Assembly: GCA_025999935.1 (NCBI GenBank)
Contig: BNXY01000006.1
Span: 1-64,000 of the forward strand
Direction of reading: 5' to 3'
From: Bacteroidia bacterium
GTDB lineage: Bacteria; Bacteroidota; Bacteroidia; Bacteroidales; Azobacteroidaceae
Length of the DNA: 64,000 bases
Program-made: the position numbers and the translations under genes
The notes under the pieces: generated by a model
Databases searched by the model: none
What the model saw: the letters and a program-made list of their open reading frames with translations, nothing else
Told to the model about the DNA's origin: nothing
Shown here: positions 25,521-34,110 of the stretch, piece after piece
Position numbering within the stretch: the first letter of the stretch is position 1
How the letters are laid out: each line of letters opens with the position of its first letter

Positions 25521-27593
25521 TTATTTCAGTTTCACACTAAGACTTGTCCCGCACGTAAAAGGCTTCCCTTTCTGAGCATAACCCTGTCCGCCTGTTTCAA
25601 AATAGAAAGCGGTATATTCTGTATTGCTTATATTTCTCGCCCAAATCGATAGGGTTGCAATGCCTTTTGAGACAGCTATTTTCCCGTTTAATAGTCCGTA
25701 ATAGGGTTGGGAAACGGCATTGTCTTCGTTCCAATAAATGCGACCGGCGCCGCTGTAATTGAGGTTTACCGTCATCCGGTCAATTCGTTTGCTTGTCAGT
25801 GGTATTTGGTAGTCGCCTCCGAGTACAAAAGTATGAGACGGAACCAAAGGCAGATATTTTCCTGCATAATCAAGCGTTTCGCTGCGTTTGTATTCTTTGA
25901 ATGTTGCCTGCGTATAACCCCAATTCGTATAAAAAGTGAAGCCGTTGAAAAGAGCGCCTTGCAAGCTAATTTCCGCCCCTTTGCTTTCGGAACGCCCCGC
26001 ATTAGTAAGCCTTTGTCCGATTCCACTTGGGAGCGGTTGGGTAATCTGTTGATTTTTCCAATCAATATAGAAAAGGCAGATTTCCGATTTCAAGCGGTCA
26101 TCCCAAAAGGATAATTTGGAACCAATTTCGTAATTCCAACTATATTCGGGGTCGAACGAACGGTCTTCGTCCCGCTCAAAAGACGAATTGAATCCTCCTG
26201 TCTTATATCCTTTAGAAACAGATACATATAGCATCTTTGAAGTGGGGAGCGTATATTGCAAAGCCATTTTTGGCGTTACCTGACTGAAATGCAATTGGCT
26301 GTCGAAAGCATCGGTTTGTTCCTGTCCGGCAGACGTATTTTTATACGCTACATAATCGTTGGATGCTTTTTCGTAATCGTAACGAGCGCCTAATGTAAGC
26401 GACAAGCGATCTATAAATAAATCATTCAGAATGGATTGATGATAAAATGAAATGCCGGAAGTAGGAATATCATACAGTTTTTGCGTATCATAATTTGCCG
26501 CTTTATACTCGGTCGTCACATCATTATCTATCGCTTGGCGAAAAGCAAAAACGCCGAAAAGCCATTTGTACCAACTGCCGGAAACAGATTTGATATTTAT
26601 TTCCTGCGACACGGTCGATTGCTTTTGATTCTGCTTGGCAAAATATTTATTTTCGGGCGTAAAATCTTGGTCAACTCCCTGTTTGTCGGAGAGATGCTGA
26701 AACGCCGTTTGACTATTGATACTGAACTGTTCGGTTGTATAAATCAAGGTGGCGCCGGTGGAAGAAATGGTACGCTTATATGAACTGTAATCATTATAAT
26801 TGACATCGCCTGTTTTTTTCGTGTCGGCATCAACCACGGCATACGGATAACCGCCTTGGTCTAAATAATCCAAACTTTGCATCAATTTCAGGCTGAGATT
26901 GGGTTTAATCCGCCATTCCAAACGGATACGCCCGCTACCGGAATCGGAATTATCCGCTTTATTTCCGGTGTATTGATTGGTAAAATAACCGTCTGAATGA
27001 TTGTAATTGCCTGAAACGGAATATCCAAACGAGTTGTTTATTTTTTCGTAATGCGCCGCGCTCCCGCCCAAATTGGTATAATTTCCGGCAGAAGCAGAAA
27101 TCAAGGTTTCCTGATATTGCAAGGGCGATTTGGTGTAAACATTAATCAATCCGCCCATCGTATTTCGACCATACAGCGTACCTTGCGGGCCTCGAAGCAC
27201 TTCCATGTAATCGATTTCGTTCAGGTCGAAGTCGAAAGCCGATTTTTCAAAATAAGGAATGCCATCCACATACAAACCAATGGATGGAGAATTGATTTTA
27301 GAACCGATTCCCCGGATATACACCGGCGAAGTGAGTTTGGATCCGTAATCCGGAATAAACAGATTGGGAACCAACGCGCTGATGTCTTTGATTCCGATAA
27401 TATTTTGATTTTCAATATTTCCCCGGTTGATAGTTGAAGTGGAAACCGGCAGTGTGCGGAAATTTCCGTCATATTTGAATGAACGAATAACCACCTCGTC
27501 TAAAGAAATCTCTTTGACTTTAAGCGTATCGGTTTCTCCGGCAAAAAGATTGAAACAGAATAGAATACTTGCTACAAAAAAAATAAATCTCAT
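25521..27593 (-). CDS. TonB-dependent outer-membrane receptor (iron/haem type)
   Basis: A 690-residue protein with a signal peptide (ASILFCFNLFAG) and a TonB-box-like segment SLDEVVIRS near residue 30. The plug domain covers about 45-160 (VYIRGIGSKINSPSIGLYVD and EVLRGPQGTLYGRNTMGGLI). The rest is a 22-strand barrel ending in an aromatic-terminal strand (CGTSLSVKLK). There is no N-terminal carboxypeptidase-like domain, unlike SusC proteins, so a siderophore, haem or vitamin substrate is more likely. It starts 4 bases after the flippase stop. Downstream is the MFS-hemN-hemG operon with its own promoter; a haem or porphyrin substrate is an inference from that. Confidence 0.9.
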   Translation of the reverse strand: MRFIFFVASILFCFNLFAGETDTLKVKEISLDEVVIRSFKYDGNFRTLPVSTSTINRGNIENQNIIGIKDISALVPNLFIPDYGSKLTSPVYIRGIGSKINSPSIGLYVDGIPYFEKSAFDFDLNEIDYMEVLRGPQGTLYGRNTMGGLINVYTKSPLQYQETLISASAGNYTNLGGSAAHYEKINNSFGYSVSGNYNHSDGYFTNQYTGNKADNSDSGSGRIRLEWRIKPNLSLKLMQSLDYLDQGGYPYAVVDADTKKTGDVNYNDYSSYKRTISSTGATLIYTTEQFSINSQTAFQHLSDKQGVDQDFTPENKYFAKQNQKQSTVSQEINIKSVSGSWYKWLFGVFAFRQAIDNDVTTEYKAANYDTQKLYDIPTSGISFYHQSILNDLFIDRLSLTLGARYDYEKASNDYVAYKNTSAGQEQTDAFDSQLHFSQVTPKMALQYTLPTSKMLYVSVSKGYKTGGFNSSFERDEDRSFDPEYSWNYEIGSKLSFWDDRLKSEICLFYIDWKNQQITQPLPSGIGQRLTNAGRSESKGAEISLQGALFNGFTFYTNWGYTQATFKEYKRSETLDYAGKYLPLVPSHTFVLGGDYQIPLTSKRIDRMTVNLNYSGAGRIYWNEDNAVSQPYYGLLNGKIAVSKGIATLSIWARNISNTEYTAFYFETGGQGYAQKGKPFTCGTSLSVKLK

Positions 27594-27597
27594 AAGC

Positions 27598-29094
27598 TTA
27601 GTTTTGTTTTAGATAACGATTGAGATAGGGAATATCTTTCAAAGACAAATCCCGCCGGATCAAGACCAGTAAATAAATACCGATTAATATTGTCCGGAAT
27701 CCCAATCGAATATATAAATTTTCAATGGGTATGAATATTGCGATACAATACAAGAGCAGGGCAAGTCCGGAATAGAGGAAAATCGTTTTCAAATCGTATT
27801 TTATCGGATAATGCTTCTGTCCGACAAAATACGAAAAAAGCATGATCAATCCGTTGCCGGTAAATGCCGCCCAAGCACAAGCCTTGTAACTATATAAAGG
27901 AATAAAAATAATGTTTAAGGTAATAATCACAATGCAACCGGTCACGGAAAAAATGGTTCCCCAATAGGTTTTGTCCGATAATTTATACCAAATTGAAAGA
28001 TTGAAATAAACCGCAAAGAACAGTTCGCCAATCAAAACAATAGGTACAACCGATAATCCGGCCCAATAGTTAGAATTAATAAAATACTTGATAATATCTA
28101 AATAAAACATTACGCTGAGAAAAACGAGTAATCCGAAGATAACGAAATATTTCATGACATCGGAATAAGATTGTTTCGCATTTTTATCTTTGCTTTTTTC
28201 AAAAACAAACGGCTCGTAAGCATAACGGAAAGCTTGCGTAAACATCATCATGATTAAGGCAATTTTGAAACAAGCGCTGTAAATTCCCAATTCACTTTTC
28301 CAATGTGCGTGGTCTGGATAGACCTCCGGAAAGACCAATTTGTCCACCACCTGATTGCTCATTCCGGCTAAGCCCATTAGCATTAACGGGAAACAGTAAC
28401 GGAATATTTTTTTTGCCAATGCCCAATCGAAACTATATTTAAACCCGGTCAATTCGGCAAAAAGACAGGCAGTTTGAATACCGGTAGCCAGCAAATTGGA
28501 AATAAATATGTATCCCAAACGAAAATCGCCATTCCAAAACCACGCGATTAAAGACGGATAATGTCGGTCTATCCAAGGGCAAATCAATAAAAAGAAGACA
28601 CAAAAGACACTATACAGTACCACATTCAGTACTTTCAAAAAACCAAATTTGATGGGTCTTTTCTTATAACGCAGGTAAGCGAAAGGAATAGCGCTGATGG
28701 CATCCATTCCCAAAATAAGGATAATCAGGCGAATATAGTTGCTTGGGGCATCATCGTCCCAGAAAAAATTTCGAACAAACGGGAGAAATCCCAAAAAGAC
28801 CACAAAAAACAAGGCCACGATACCGCCGATACTAAGCAAAGTGGTGGAATAAACCGCATCTACTTTGTATTTGTCTGTTTGGTTGACAAAACGAAAAAAT
28901 CCGGTTTCCATGCCGAAAGTAAGCACAACGAGGAACAATGCCATATAGGCGTATAGATAATTCATCATGCCAAAGTCGTCCGGCAGAAGCGTATAAGTGA
29001 ACAGCGGCACCATCAACCAAGTAATCATTTTTGACACAATGGTTGTTCCGCCGTAGATAACGCTGTCTTTAATTAATGATTTTGTTTCTAACAC
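27598..29094 (-). CDS. Polysaccharide flippase (Wzx/MATE superfamily)
   Basis: A 498-residue membrane protein with about 14 helices. It begins SLIKDSVIYGGTTIVSKMIT and ends with short basic residues. The layout (12-14 helices, charged loops, and ETGFFRFVNQTDKYKVDAVY near 61) fits Wzx-type oligosaccharide and lipid-linked sugar flippases. It uses a GTG start at 29094. It lies directly upstream of a TonB receptor with a 4-base gap, so the two are co-transcribed. The acetamido-sugar cassette at 19.9-21.5 kb is 6 kb away. Its substrate is unknown. Confidence 0.88.
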   Translation of the reverse strand: MLETKSLIKDSVIYGGTTIVSKMITWLMVPLFTYTLLPDDFGMMNYLYAYMALFLVVLTFGMETGFFRFVNQTDKYKVDAVYSTTLLSIGGIVALFFVVFLGFLPFVRNFFWDDDAPSNYIRLIILILGMDAISAIPFAYLRYKKRPIKFGFLKVLNVVLYSVFCVFFLLICPWIDRHYPSLIAWFWNGDFRLGYIFISNLLATGIQTACLFAELTGFKYSFDWALAKKIFRYCFPLMLMGLAGMSNQVVDKLVFPEVYPDHAHWKSELGIYSACFKIALIMMMFTQAFRYAYEPFVFEKSKDKNAKQSYSDVMKYFVIFGLLVFLSVMFYLDIIKYFINSNYWAGLSVVPIVLIGELFFAVYFNLSIWYKLSDKTYWGTIFSVTGCIVIITLNIIFIPLYSYKACAWAAFTGNGLIMLFSYFVGQKHYPIKYDLKTIFLYSGLALLLYCIAIFIPIENLYIRLGFRTILIGIYLLVLIRRDLSLKDIPYLNRYLKQN

Positions 29095-29134
29095 AAAAAA
29101 TAACGTTGTTATGAATTTTCCGAATGATAAGGCG

Positions 29135-29142
29135 CAAAGTTA
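29135..29142 (-). promoter_or_regulatory. -7 box for the flippase-TonB receptor operon
   Basis: CAAAGTTA on the plus strand is TAACTTTG on the minus strand, 41 bases upstream of the GTG start at 29094. Confidence 0.5.
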
Positions 29143-29226
29143 GTTAAAATTTTGGCTTTAGAAAAATATATCTTCATTTTCCGGCACGAATTTGACCATA
29201 CGAAAGGGATATTGTTTATTGATAAG

Positions 29227-29919
29227 TTATGTGAAAAGCAGTTTGATTTTTTTCTCCAAAATAGCCATCCCAATACTTGCCTTTTCTTTGATAACAGTCA
29301 CATTGGAAGAAACATCCACGTTATTAGGGTCAATGAGAAAAACAGGAGCGCTTCTCTTTACATAACGAATTAAACCGGCTGCCGGATAGACTTGCATGGA
29401 AGTGCCGACAATAACTACCATATCAGCTGTGGAAACAATCTCCATCGCTTTTTCAATCAAAGGAACCGCTTCGCCAAACCAGACGATAAAAGGCCGGAGA
29501 ACCGAACCATCTTCCGCCTTTTCTTCCGGAAGAATCGCCCTCGTCCCAATTTCATAAATGCTTGTTTTATCGGCATTGCAGGCTTTGGTCAATTCGCCAT
29601 GCAAATGAATGACCGTTGAACTACCGGCTCTTTCATGCAAGTTATCCACATTTTGAGTGATGATCGAAACGGAATACGATTTCTCCAATTCCGCAATAAT
29701 TTTATGCCCTTGATTCGGCGCAACACTATTGAGTTGAGCGCGTCTATCATTATAAAACTGTTGCACCAGCACGGGATTGCGATGCCAACCCTCAATACTC
29801 GCAACCTCCATAACGTCGTACTGCTCCCACAGTCCATTGGAATCCCGAAAAGTTGATATGCCGCTTTCGGCGCTCATTCCGGCGCCGGTTAAAAATACAA
29901 TGTGTTGTTTGTTGCTCAT
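29227..29919 (-). CDS. cobB: NAD-dependent deacylase, sirtuin (Sir2/CobB)
   Basis: A 230-residue class III sirtuin that removes acyl groups from lysine with NAD. The NAD-binding motif is GAGMSAESGISTFRDSNGLW at residues 12-31. TQNVDNLHERAG contains the Asn-Asp pair, the catalytic His is in VIHLHGELTKAC, and FIVWFGEAVP follows. Most CobB proteins have four zinc cysteines, but only one Cys remains in this region (KACNADK), so the zinc site is absent, as I recall from other Bacteroidetes members. It is a single gene with short flanks. Confidence 0.94.
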   Translation of the reverse strand: MSNKQHIVFLTGAGMSAESGISTFRDSNGLWEQYDVMEVASIEGWHRNPVLVQQFYNDRRAQLNSVAPNQGHKIIAELEKSYSVSIITQNVDNLHERAGSSTVIHLHGELTKACNADKTSIYEIGTRAILPEEKAEDGSVLRPFIVWFGEAVPLIEKAMEIVSTADMVVIVGTSMQVYPAAGLIRYVKRSAPVFLIDPNNVDVSSNVTVIKEKASIGMAILEKKIKLLFT

Positions 29920-29994
29920 GATTTATGTGAATTTTTTTACATCAGAAAAATAAAAGTAATTACGAAATATAGTTAAAAAAAACTTAAGTTTTTT

Positions 29995-31017
29995 TCATTC
30001 AATCCGTTGCTGTTTTCCACATATTGTTTTGAGATATTCGGTGGGTGTAATTCCCTCCTGCATCTTGAACACCTTATTAAACGAAGACTGATTTTTGAAT
30101 CCGGAAGAAAGATAAATATATTTCAAGGTATATTTCTGTGAATCTTCCTGCTGCATTAATTCCTTGACTTTTTCTATCCGGTAAAAATTGACAAGGTTAT
30201 TGAAATTCATGTTTTCTTTGCTGTTGATTGCTTTGGACAGATAGGCAGGATTGATATTCAAGTCGTGAGCCATCTGCGTTAGTGAAAAATCTTCCTGAAG
30301 ATAAGGCTGTTTGCTTGTAAAATACGCTACAATCTGGGTGTATATTTGCCTGTATTTTTCTTCTTCTTCATTTTCCGCTTCCAACAGATATTTTCTTTGT
30401 TCATCGTTCGCCAAACCAATCGTATCCATCAACTGGGAAATTTGTATCCGGTGGAACCGGTGCATGTAATACAAACTATAACACACCAGCAGGAAAGCAG
30501 AAAATGCACTGATGATGTGCGCTTTCAATATATAGTGAGCAGGCATAATATCGAAATTGGGGTAAATGTCTCTAAACAAAACAGATGCGTAATAGCGCCG
30601 TAAAACCTGCGACAAAATGATCGCCAGCGCCACCAGCAAAAAAACGAAACCCACCCATTTTGCGGCTTTTTTACCGGGATAAATCACATAAATACAGAGC
30701 GGCAGAACAGTGTACCAGAAAAACAAAGCTACTACACCTGCCGACAAGTCGAGAACAGTGATAGGAAACAGCACAACGAAAAGAAGGAGAAAATAAAGCG
30801 TGATAAGCTTTTTAGTGTAAACGACCGGGACAACATACACTAAAACAATTGCTATTATGTGACCAAAGATTTCCAAAAATAAAATATATTTGAAAGGGTA
30901 CGGCAATGGACTATATGAGCATATTGCATAAACAGTAGATATTGCAACAAAGTATAAAATACCTAAAATAAATTGCTTAAATGTTTTTTCGTAAATCTGC
31001 AAATTTGTCTGGTTCAT
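29995..31017 (-). CDS. AraC-family regulator with N-terminal membrane domain (copy 1)
   Basis: A 340-residue protein. Residues 1-200 hold about seven hydrophobic helices (FILGILYFVAISTVYAICSY, then later LYFLLLFVVLFPITVLDL). Residues about 235-335 are an AraC-type double helix-turn-helix (LTQMAHDLNINPAYLSKAIN, then FKNQSSFNKVFKMQEGITPT). Such proteins are membrane-bound one-component regulators in Bacteroidetes. A closely similar paralogue lies just upstream (31251-32261) in tandem. The probable -7 box is TACCTTCG on the minus strand (about 31038-31045), one mismatch from TAnnTTTG. Target genes are not apparent; porT is next in the other direction. Confidence 0.9.
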   Translation of the reverse strand: MNQTNLQIYEKTFKQFILGILYFVAISTVYAICSYSPLPYPFKYILFLEIFGHIIAIVLVYVVPVVYTKKLITLYFLLLFVVLFPITVLDLSAGVVALFFWYTVLPLCIYVIYPGKKAAKWVGFVFLLVALAIILSQVLRRYYASVLFRDIYPNFDIMPAHYILKAHIISAFSAFLLVCYSLYYMHRFHRIQISQLMDTIGLANDEQRKYLLEAENEEEEKYRQIYTQIVAYFTSKQPYLQEDFSLTQMAHDLNINPAYLSKAINSKENMNFNNLVNFYRIEKVKELMQQEDSQKYTLKYIYLSSGFKNQSSFNKVFKMQEGITPTEYLKTICGKQQRIE

Positions 31018-31250
31018 TTTTATGTATTTTTAACGGCACGAAGGTACAAAAAAATTAAATAAAACCAACAATTTATGCAAGTCAATACAATTCTTTGGAT
31101 ATTTGTGTAATTATCGAACAAAAAATTTAAATTTTATGATTTGCATCCAAGCCGTACTTTCAAATTAAGGCTGTGAAAACTTTGTTATAACCCTGCCCGG
31201 CATAAGATGTTGCGTAAAGTATGCTCTCCGGCAACACTTAAACTTTTTCA

Positions 31251-32261
31251 TCAACTTTCGCCGCTGTTTTCCTGATATTGTTTGAGATATTCGGAGGGGG
31301 TAACTCCCTCCTGCATTTTGAATGCTTTATTAAACGAAGACTGGCTATTGAATCCGGAAGAAAGATAGATGTATTTCAACCTGTATTTTGGGGAACCTTT
31401 CTGTTGCATTAATTCCTTGACTTTTTCTATCCGGTAAAAATTGACAAGGCTGTTGAAACTCATATTTTCTTTGTTGTGGATTGCCCTGGACAAATAGGCG
31501 GGATTGATATTCAAGTCGTGAGCCATCTGCGTTAGTGAAAAATCTTCTCGAAGATAAGGCTGTTTGCTTGTAAAATATTCTATAATCCGGGCGTATATTT
31601 GCCTGTATTTTTCTGCCTCTTCATTTTTTCCCAATAAATTTTTATCTTTTTCGTCGTTATCCAAACCAATCGCATCCACCAACTGAGAAATTTGTATCTG
31701 ATGAAACCGGTGCACATAATACATACAATAGCACACCATCAGAAAAGCGATAAATGCACTGACAACGTTGTCTATAAGCATAAGGTGAACATGCAAAGTG
31801 GCCGGAGGAAAAAAGCTACGCAGAACAGGTTCGTAATAATGCCATAAAATCTGCGAGGCAACGTACGCCGACACCATCATCAACAAGAAATAAGCTACCC
31901 ATTTTACGGCTTTTTTATTGGGATAAACCACATAGATCCCGACCGGCAGACTCATGTGCCAAAAGAGCAAGGTGATTATACCTATCGACAAATTGAGGGT
32001 AATGCAAGGAAACATCAAACCGATGAGAATAATAAAATAAGGAGTGATAAGTTTTTTGATATAAACGATTGGGACAAAATATACCACAACAATTGCCAAT
32101 ATATGAATAGCGGCCTCCAAAAAGAAAAGATAATTGAAAGGATATGACAATGGATAATACGAGTATATTGAAAGAAAAACGGATGCTACAATAAAGTACA
32201 GAATACCTAAAATAAATTGCTTAAGTGTTTTTTCGTAAATCACTGAATTATCCTGATCCAT
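31251..32261 (-). CDS. AraC-family regulator with N-terminal membrane domain (copy 2)
   Basis: The start at 32261 gives 336 residues (MDQDNSVIYEKTLKQFILGI). The domain order matches the downstream paralogue: six to seven membrane helices, then a linker (IGLDNDEKDKNLLG), then the AraC helix-turn-helix (LTQMAHDLNINPAYLSRAIH, then FNSQSSFNKAFKMQEGVTPS). The helix-turn-helix halves of the two copies are nearly identical, whereas the membrane halves have diverged. That pattern suggests a tandem duplication in which sensing changed and DNA binding was kept, so both may read the same operator. It has its own promoter. A hairpin-like TGTTGC...GCAACA pair lies downstream near 31209-31237. Confidence 0.9.
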   Translation of the reverse strand: MDQDNSVIYEKTLKQFILGILYFIVASVFLSIYSYYPLSYPFNYLFFLEAAIHILAIVVVYFVPIVYIKKLITPYFIILIGLMFPCITLNLSIGIITLLFWHMSLPVGIYVVYPNKKAVKWVAYFLLMMVSAYVASQILWHYYEPVLRSFFPPATLHVHLMLIDNVVSAFIAFLMVCYCMYYVHRFHQIQISQLVDAIGLDNDEKDKNLLGKNEEAEKYRQIYARIIEYFTSKQPYLREDFSLTQMAHDLNINPAYLSRAIHNKENMSFNSLVNFYRIEKVKELMQQKGSPKYRLKYIYLSSGFNSQSSFNKAFKMQEGVTPSEYLKQYQENSGES

Positions 32262-32374
32262 TATTATACTATTAAAATTTTTAAAAATCACAATTTACAA
32301 AGCAAATGCTTTATTTAATAATAATCTGTCTTAATTTCTCACATTTATATAAACAATTGCTTTTATCAACGGCG

Positions 32375-32382
32375 CAAATATA
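32375..32382 (-). promoter_or_regulatory. -7 box for AraC copy 2
   Basis: CAAATATA on the plus strand reads TATATTTG on the minus strand, a perfect TAnnTTTG match 113 bases upstream of the ATG at 32261. It implies a leader of about 100 bases in an otherwise featureless gap of 271 bases up to porT. Confidence 0.5.
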
Positions 32383-32532
32383 CAAAAAAATATTTTAAAA
32401 TCCCAATAATTTGTAATAAAAAAAATGCAATTATCCGAAATATTATGTATTTTTTCCCAATTCAACCTGCTTTTTACGCATAAAAGCAATAAGCTTTTTA
32501 TTTTTACGTTATTATTTCGGAAAAGTATCGAA

Positions 32533-33237
32533 ATGAATAAGAGAATATCCATCATTATTAGCCTTCTGTTGTTAGTTTGCAGTCTTTTTGCACAGACGCA
32601 AAAGGTAAAGAATCAGCCTTATGGCGATTATAAATTGTATCACTTCGGGATTACCATCGGAATGAATTTTCAGGATATGCTGTTGACCAATTCCGGTCTA
32701 ACCAACGAAAACGGAGAAACTTGGTATGCTACAATTCCCGATTATTCTCCCGGATTTACCGTGGGGCTGATCGCGGATATGTATCTGAATCCTTTTATGA
32801 ATTTGCGTTTTACGCCTTCGCTTTCTTTTGGCGAAAAAAGTTTTGAATTTGTGGAACCGGATTTGAATGAAAGTTTTATAAGTTCTGTTCGTTCCAATTA
32901 TCTGATGGCTCCTTTGGATTTGAAGTTTCGTTCAATGCGCCTGAACAATTACCGGCCGTATGCGCTTGCCGGCGTATATGCAGCGATCGATTTGGGGCGA
33001 AAATTGGATGAACCTATCCTTTTAAAGCCGATGAATTATGGACTTACCGTCGGTTTGGGCTGTGATTTTTATCTTCCGATTATCAAAATAGTTCCGGAAA
33101 TCCGTTTTTGTTTCGGCTTGAACGATATTTTGGAGAAAAACCGCACCGACTTAACCGACCCCAGTATGAATAAATATCCGAACGCCCTTACCAAAGGCGT
33201 TTCCCGGATGATTATGATTACGTTTAATTTTGAATGA
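32533..33237 (+). CDS. porT: PorT-family outer-membrane protein of the type IX secretion system
   Basis: A 234-residue beta-barrel protein with a signal peptide (SIIISLLLLVCSLFAQTQ). The start at 32533 (MNKRISII) is preferred over an upstream frame. Family features include YKLYHFGITIGMNFQDMLLT near residue 39, LRFTPSLSFGEKSFEFVEPD near 96, SMRLNNYRPYALAGVYAAID, and the C-terminal ITFNFE strand with a terminal aromatic. P. gingivalis PorT is an integral outer-membrane component needed for secretion of cargo with C-terminal sorting domains. No other type IX genes lie in the window. It converges on cdsA with 20 bases between stops. Confidence 0.87.
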   Translation: MNKRISIIISLLLLVCSLFAQTQKVKNQPYGDYKLYHFGITIGMNFQDMLLTNSGLTNENGETWYATIPDYSPGFTVGLIADMYLNPFMNLRFTPSLSFGEKSFEFVEPDLNESFISSVRSNYLMAPLDLKFRSMRLNNYRPYALAGVYAAIDLGRKLDEPILLKPMNYGLTVGLGCDFYLPIIKIVPEIRFCFGLNDILEKNRTDLTDPSMNKYPNALTKGVSRMIMITFNFE

Positions 33238-33257
33238 TTTTTTCAAATAACTACCTG

Positions 33258-34100
33258 TTATAGTTGAAACAGTTGCACGTAGAAAAGCAAAGCGTATATC
33301 GCCAGCAAAAAACTGTCGAAACGGTCTAAATAACCGCCGTGACCGGGGAGGGATTGACCGGAATCTTTTACGTTTAAGGTGCGTTTTATCAAGGATTCGA
33401 TTAAGTCGCCCCAAGTACCGAAAACGACTATCGCCAAAGACAATCCCAGCCAATGATAATAAGGAATTTTCGGTTCAAAATGGGCGAAAATGAATGATGA
33501 CGCCAATGTGAAAATCAAACCGCCGAAGAAACCTTCCCAGGATTTCTTGGGTGAAATGCGCTCAAAAAGCCGGTGTTTTCCAAACAAAACCCCGATTGCA
33601 TACGCACCGCTATCATTGACCCAGATAAATACAAGGAGAGATAAAACCAATAAGGAATTATACATCGGACTTCCGTCGGTCGTCATGCCGCGAAAAACAA
33701 TCAAATTCAGAATAGATATCGGCAAGGCAATATAAAGTTGTCCCAAAAGGATATATGCAACATGGCTGACGGGGTCGGGTTGTTTTTCATACAATTCCGC
33801 AATCAGCAAAATGACGATATAAAGCAGGTAGAAAGAAAAAATGGAATATCCGGGAAAAACGGAAGTTTCCGATACCTGCAAAAAAGCGCATACAAACAGC
33901 AGTAGTCCGCCGAAACAATTGTAATACAGATTAATCTTTGTCTTTTTCTGTGTGTTGATTAAACTGTAAAATTCCTTTAAACAGAGTATGATTACCAGCG
34001 AGAAAAGGGCGAGAAAAGTATAGGAATTAGTAATTATTCCCAAGCATACAAGCGCTACATATACGATTCCCGTAATCAATCTGGTAATAAGATTCTTCAT
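33258..34100 (-). CDS. cdsA: Phosphatidate cytidylyltransferase
   Basis: Makes CDP-diacylglycerol from CTP and phosphatidic acid, the branch point of phospholipid synthesis. The start at 34100 gives 280 residues (MKNLITRLITGIVYVALVCL). A longer frame would overlap the end of ftsH and has a highly basic N-terminus, so it is rejected. About eight membrane helices are present, and the CTP-transferase signature is LIKRTLNVKDSGQSLPGHGG near residues 235-254, with LDRFDS following. It is the last gene of an rsfS-ftsH-cdsA operon, 10 bases after ftsH. Confidence 0.96.
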   Translation of the reverse strand: MKNLITRLITGIVYVALVCLGIITNSYTFLALFSLVIILCLKEFYSLINTQKKTKINLYYNCFGGLLLFVCAFLQVSETSVFPGYSIFSFYLLYIVILLIAELYEKQPDPVSHVAYILLGQLYIALPISILNLIVFRGMTTDGSPMYNSLLVLSLLVFIWVNDSGAYAIGVLFGKHRLFERISPKKSWEGFFGGLIFTLASSFIFAHFEPKIPYYHWLGLSLAIVVFGTWGDLIESLIKRTLNVKDSGQSLPGHGGYLDRFDSFLLAIYALLFYVQLFQL

Positions 34101-34110
34101 TTCGCTTGAT

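Noticed and set aside
31190..31250. TGTTGC...GCAACA hairpin downstream of AraC copy 2 as a terminator
   Set aside because: The stem is only 6 bases with a long loop and no T-run on the minus strand. Too weak to list as a feature.
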